The notes under the pieces are model-generated. The model made no database searches, was not told where the DNA came from, and saw only the letters and a program-made list of their open reading frames with translations. The position numbers and the translations under genes are program-made. Source: a candidate division LCP-89 bacterium (lineage in GTDB: Bacteria; Electryoneota; B3-LCP). Taken from it: a stretch of 64,000 nucleotides of DNA. Location: the NCBI GenBank assembly GCA_025774555.1, contig JALGVT010000009.1:28732-92731 (forward strand). Reading direction: 5' to 3'. Shown here in pieces: positions 63,956 to 64,000 of this stretch (the stretch's first letter is position 1; every line of letters begins with the position of its first letter).

Positions 63956-64000
63956 GAGATTACTTCCTGAGCGCCGGGTGCCACCAGAGACAGCCGGGAT

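Noticed and set aside
1..64000. Genome-wide UGA reassignment (to Gly or Trp)
   Set aside because: uvrB, several coupled gene pairs and the ribbon-helix-helix gene end in TGA at their natural lengths, so UGA is a real stop.
1..64000. CRISPR array, prophage structural genes or toxin-antitoxin pair
   Set aside because: No regularly spaced direct repeats, no Cas or capsid-like proteins seen. The ribbon-helix-helix gene is coupled to a methyltransferase, not to a toxin.

Overview
The window looks like chromosome from a Gram-negative bacterium of the Fibrobacteres-Chlorobi-Bacteroidetes (FCB) superphylum, probably an uncultured candidate phylum; the exact lineage cannot be fixed from sequence alone. 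The case rests on seven genes ending in type IX secretion (T9SS) sorting domains or remnants of them (NPFNP..., then strands ending SGxYxxRL and a final K-x-LLxK), on LPS genes (heptosyltransferase-like enzymes, LptE), and on ordinary bacterial housekeeping genes. Most genes lie in tight operons with 4-base ATGA, GTGA or TTGA overlaps. UGA is a normal stop codon here (for example uvrB and many coupled gene pairs).

Layout. 1-1.3 kb: an AT-rich fragment with the N-terminal part of a DNA methyltransferase (cut by the window edge), a coupled ribbon-helix-helix protein, and a candidate small RNA. 1.5-15.3 kb (minus strand): envelope genes (DUF3108, five sugar-transfer genes, low-molecular-weight phosphatase), then TsaC, LptE, a sigma-54 activator, a metallo-beta-lactamase-fold protein, a sugar epimerase, purD and uvrB. 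15.4-20.9 kb: repeat elements and a surface redox-like locus, a T9SS-exported multihaem cytochrome flanked by two homologous beta-helix genes. Both of these carry one in-frame UGA at exactly the same aligned position, inside a U-G-[S/T]-C motif, followed 20 nt later by a hairpin with a GAU apical loop. This is the most striking thing in the window and fits selenocysteine insertion or another UGA recoding. 21-22.8 kb: PpiD-like chaperone. 23-39.6 kb (minus): envelope and shikimate genes, gpmI, PspC, greA, amidase, coaX, birA, and a propionyl/methylmalonyl-CoA module (biotin carboxylase, biotin carrier, mutase). 39.8-47.9 kb: three related secreted FG-GAP-like genes, two of them damaged, around a DUF1998 helicase. 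48.2-57.7 kb: argF, an HDOD-GGDEF protein, another T9SS protein, and a four-gene trehalose operon holding both the OtsA/OtsB and the TreT routes. 57.7-64 kb: typA, small genes, an MsrB-MsrA fusion whose 3' end lies in a repeat, a methyltransferase, and a tRNA 3' fragment beside a tyrosine integrase, which marks the edge of an integrated element running out of the window to the right.

The intergenic DNA is rich in hairpin-bearing repeats: a family with GGGGCTGTCC ends (three copies) and several REP-like hairpins. No CRISPR array, complete tRNA, rRNA or insertion-sequence transposase was seen.
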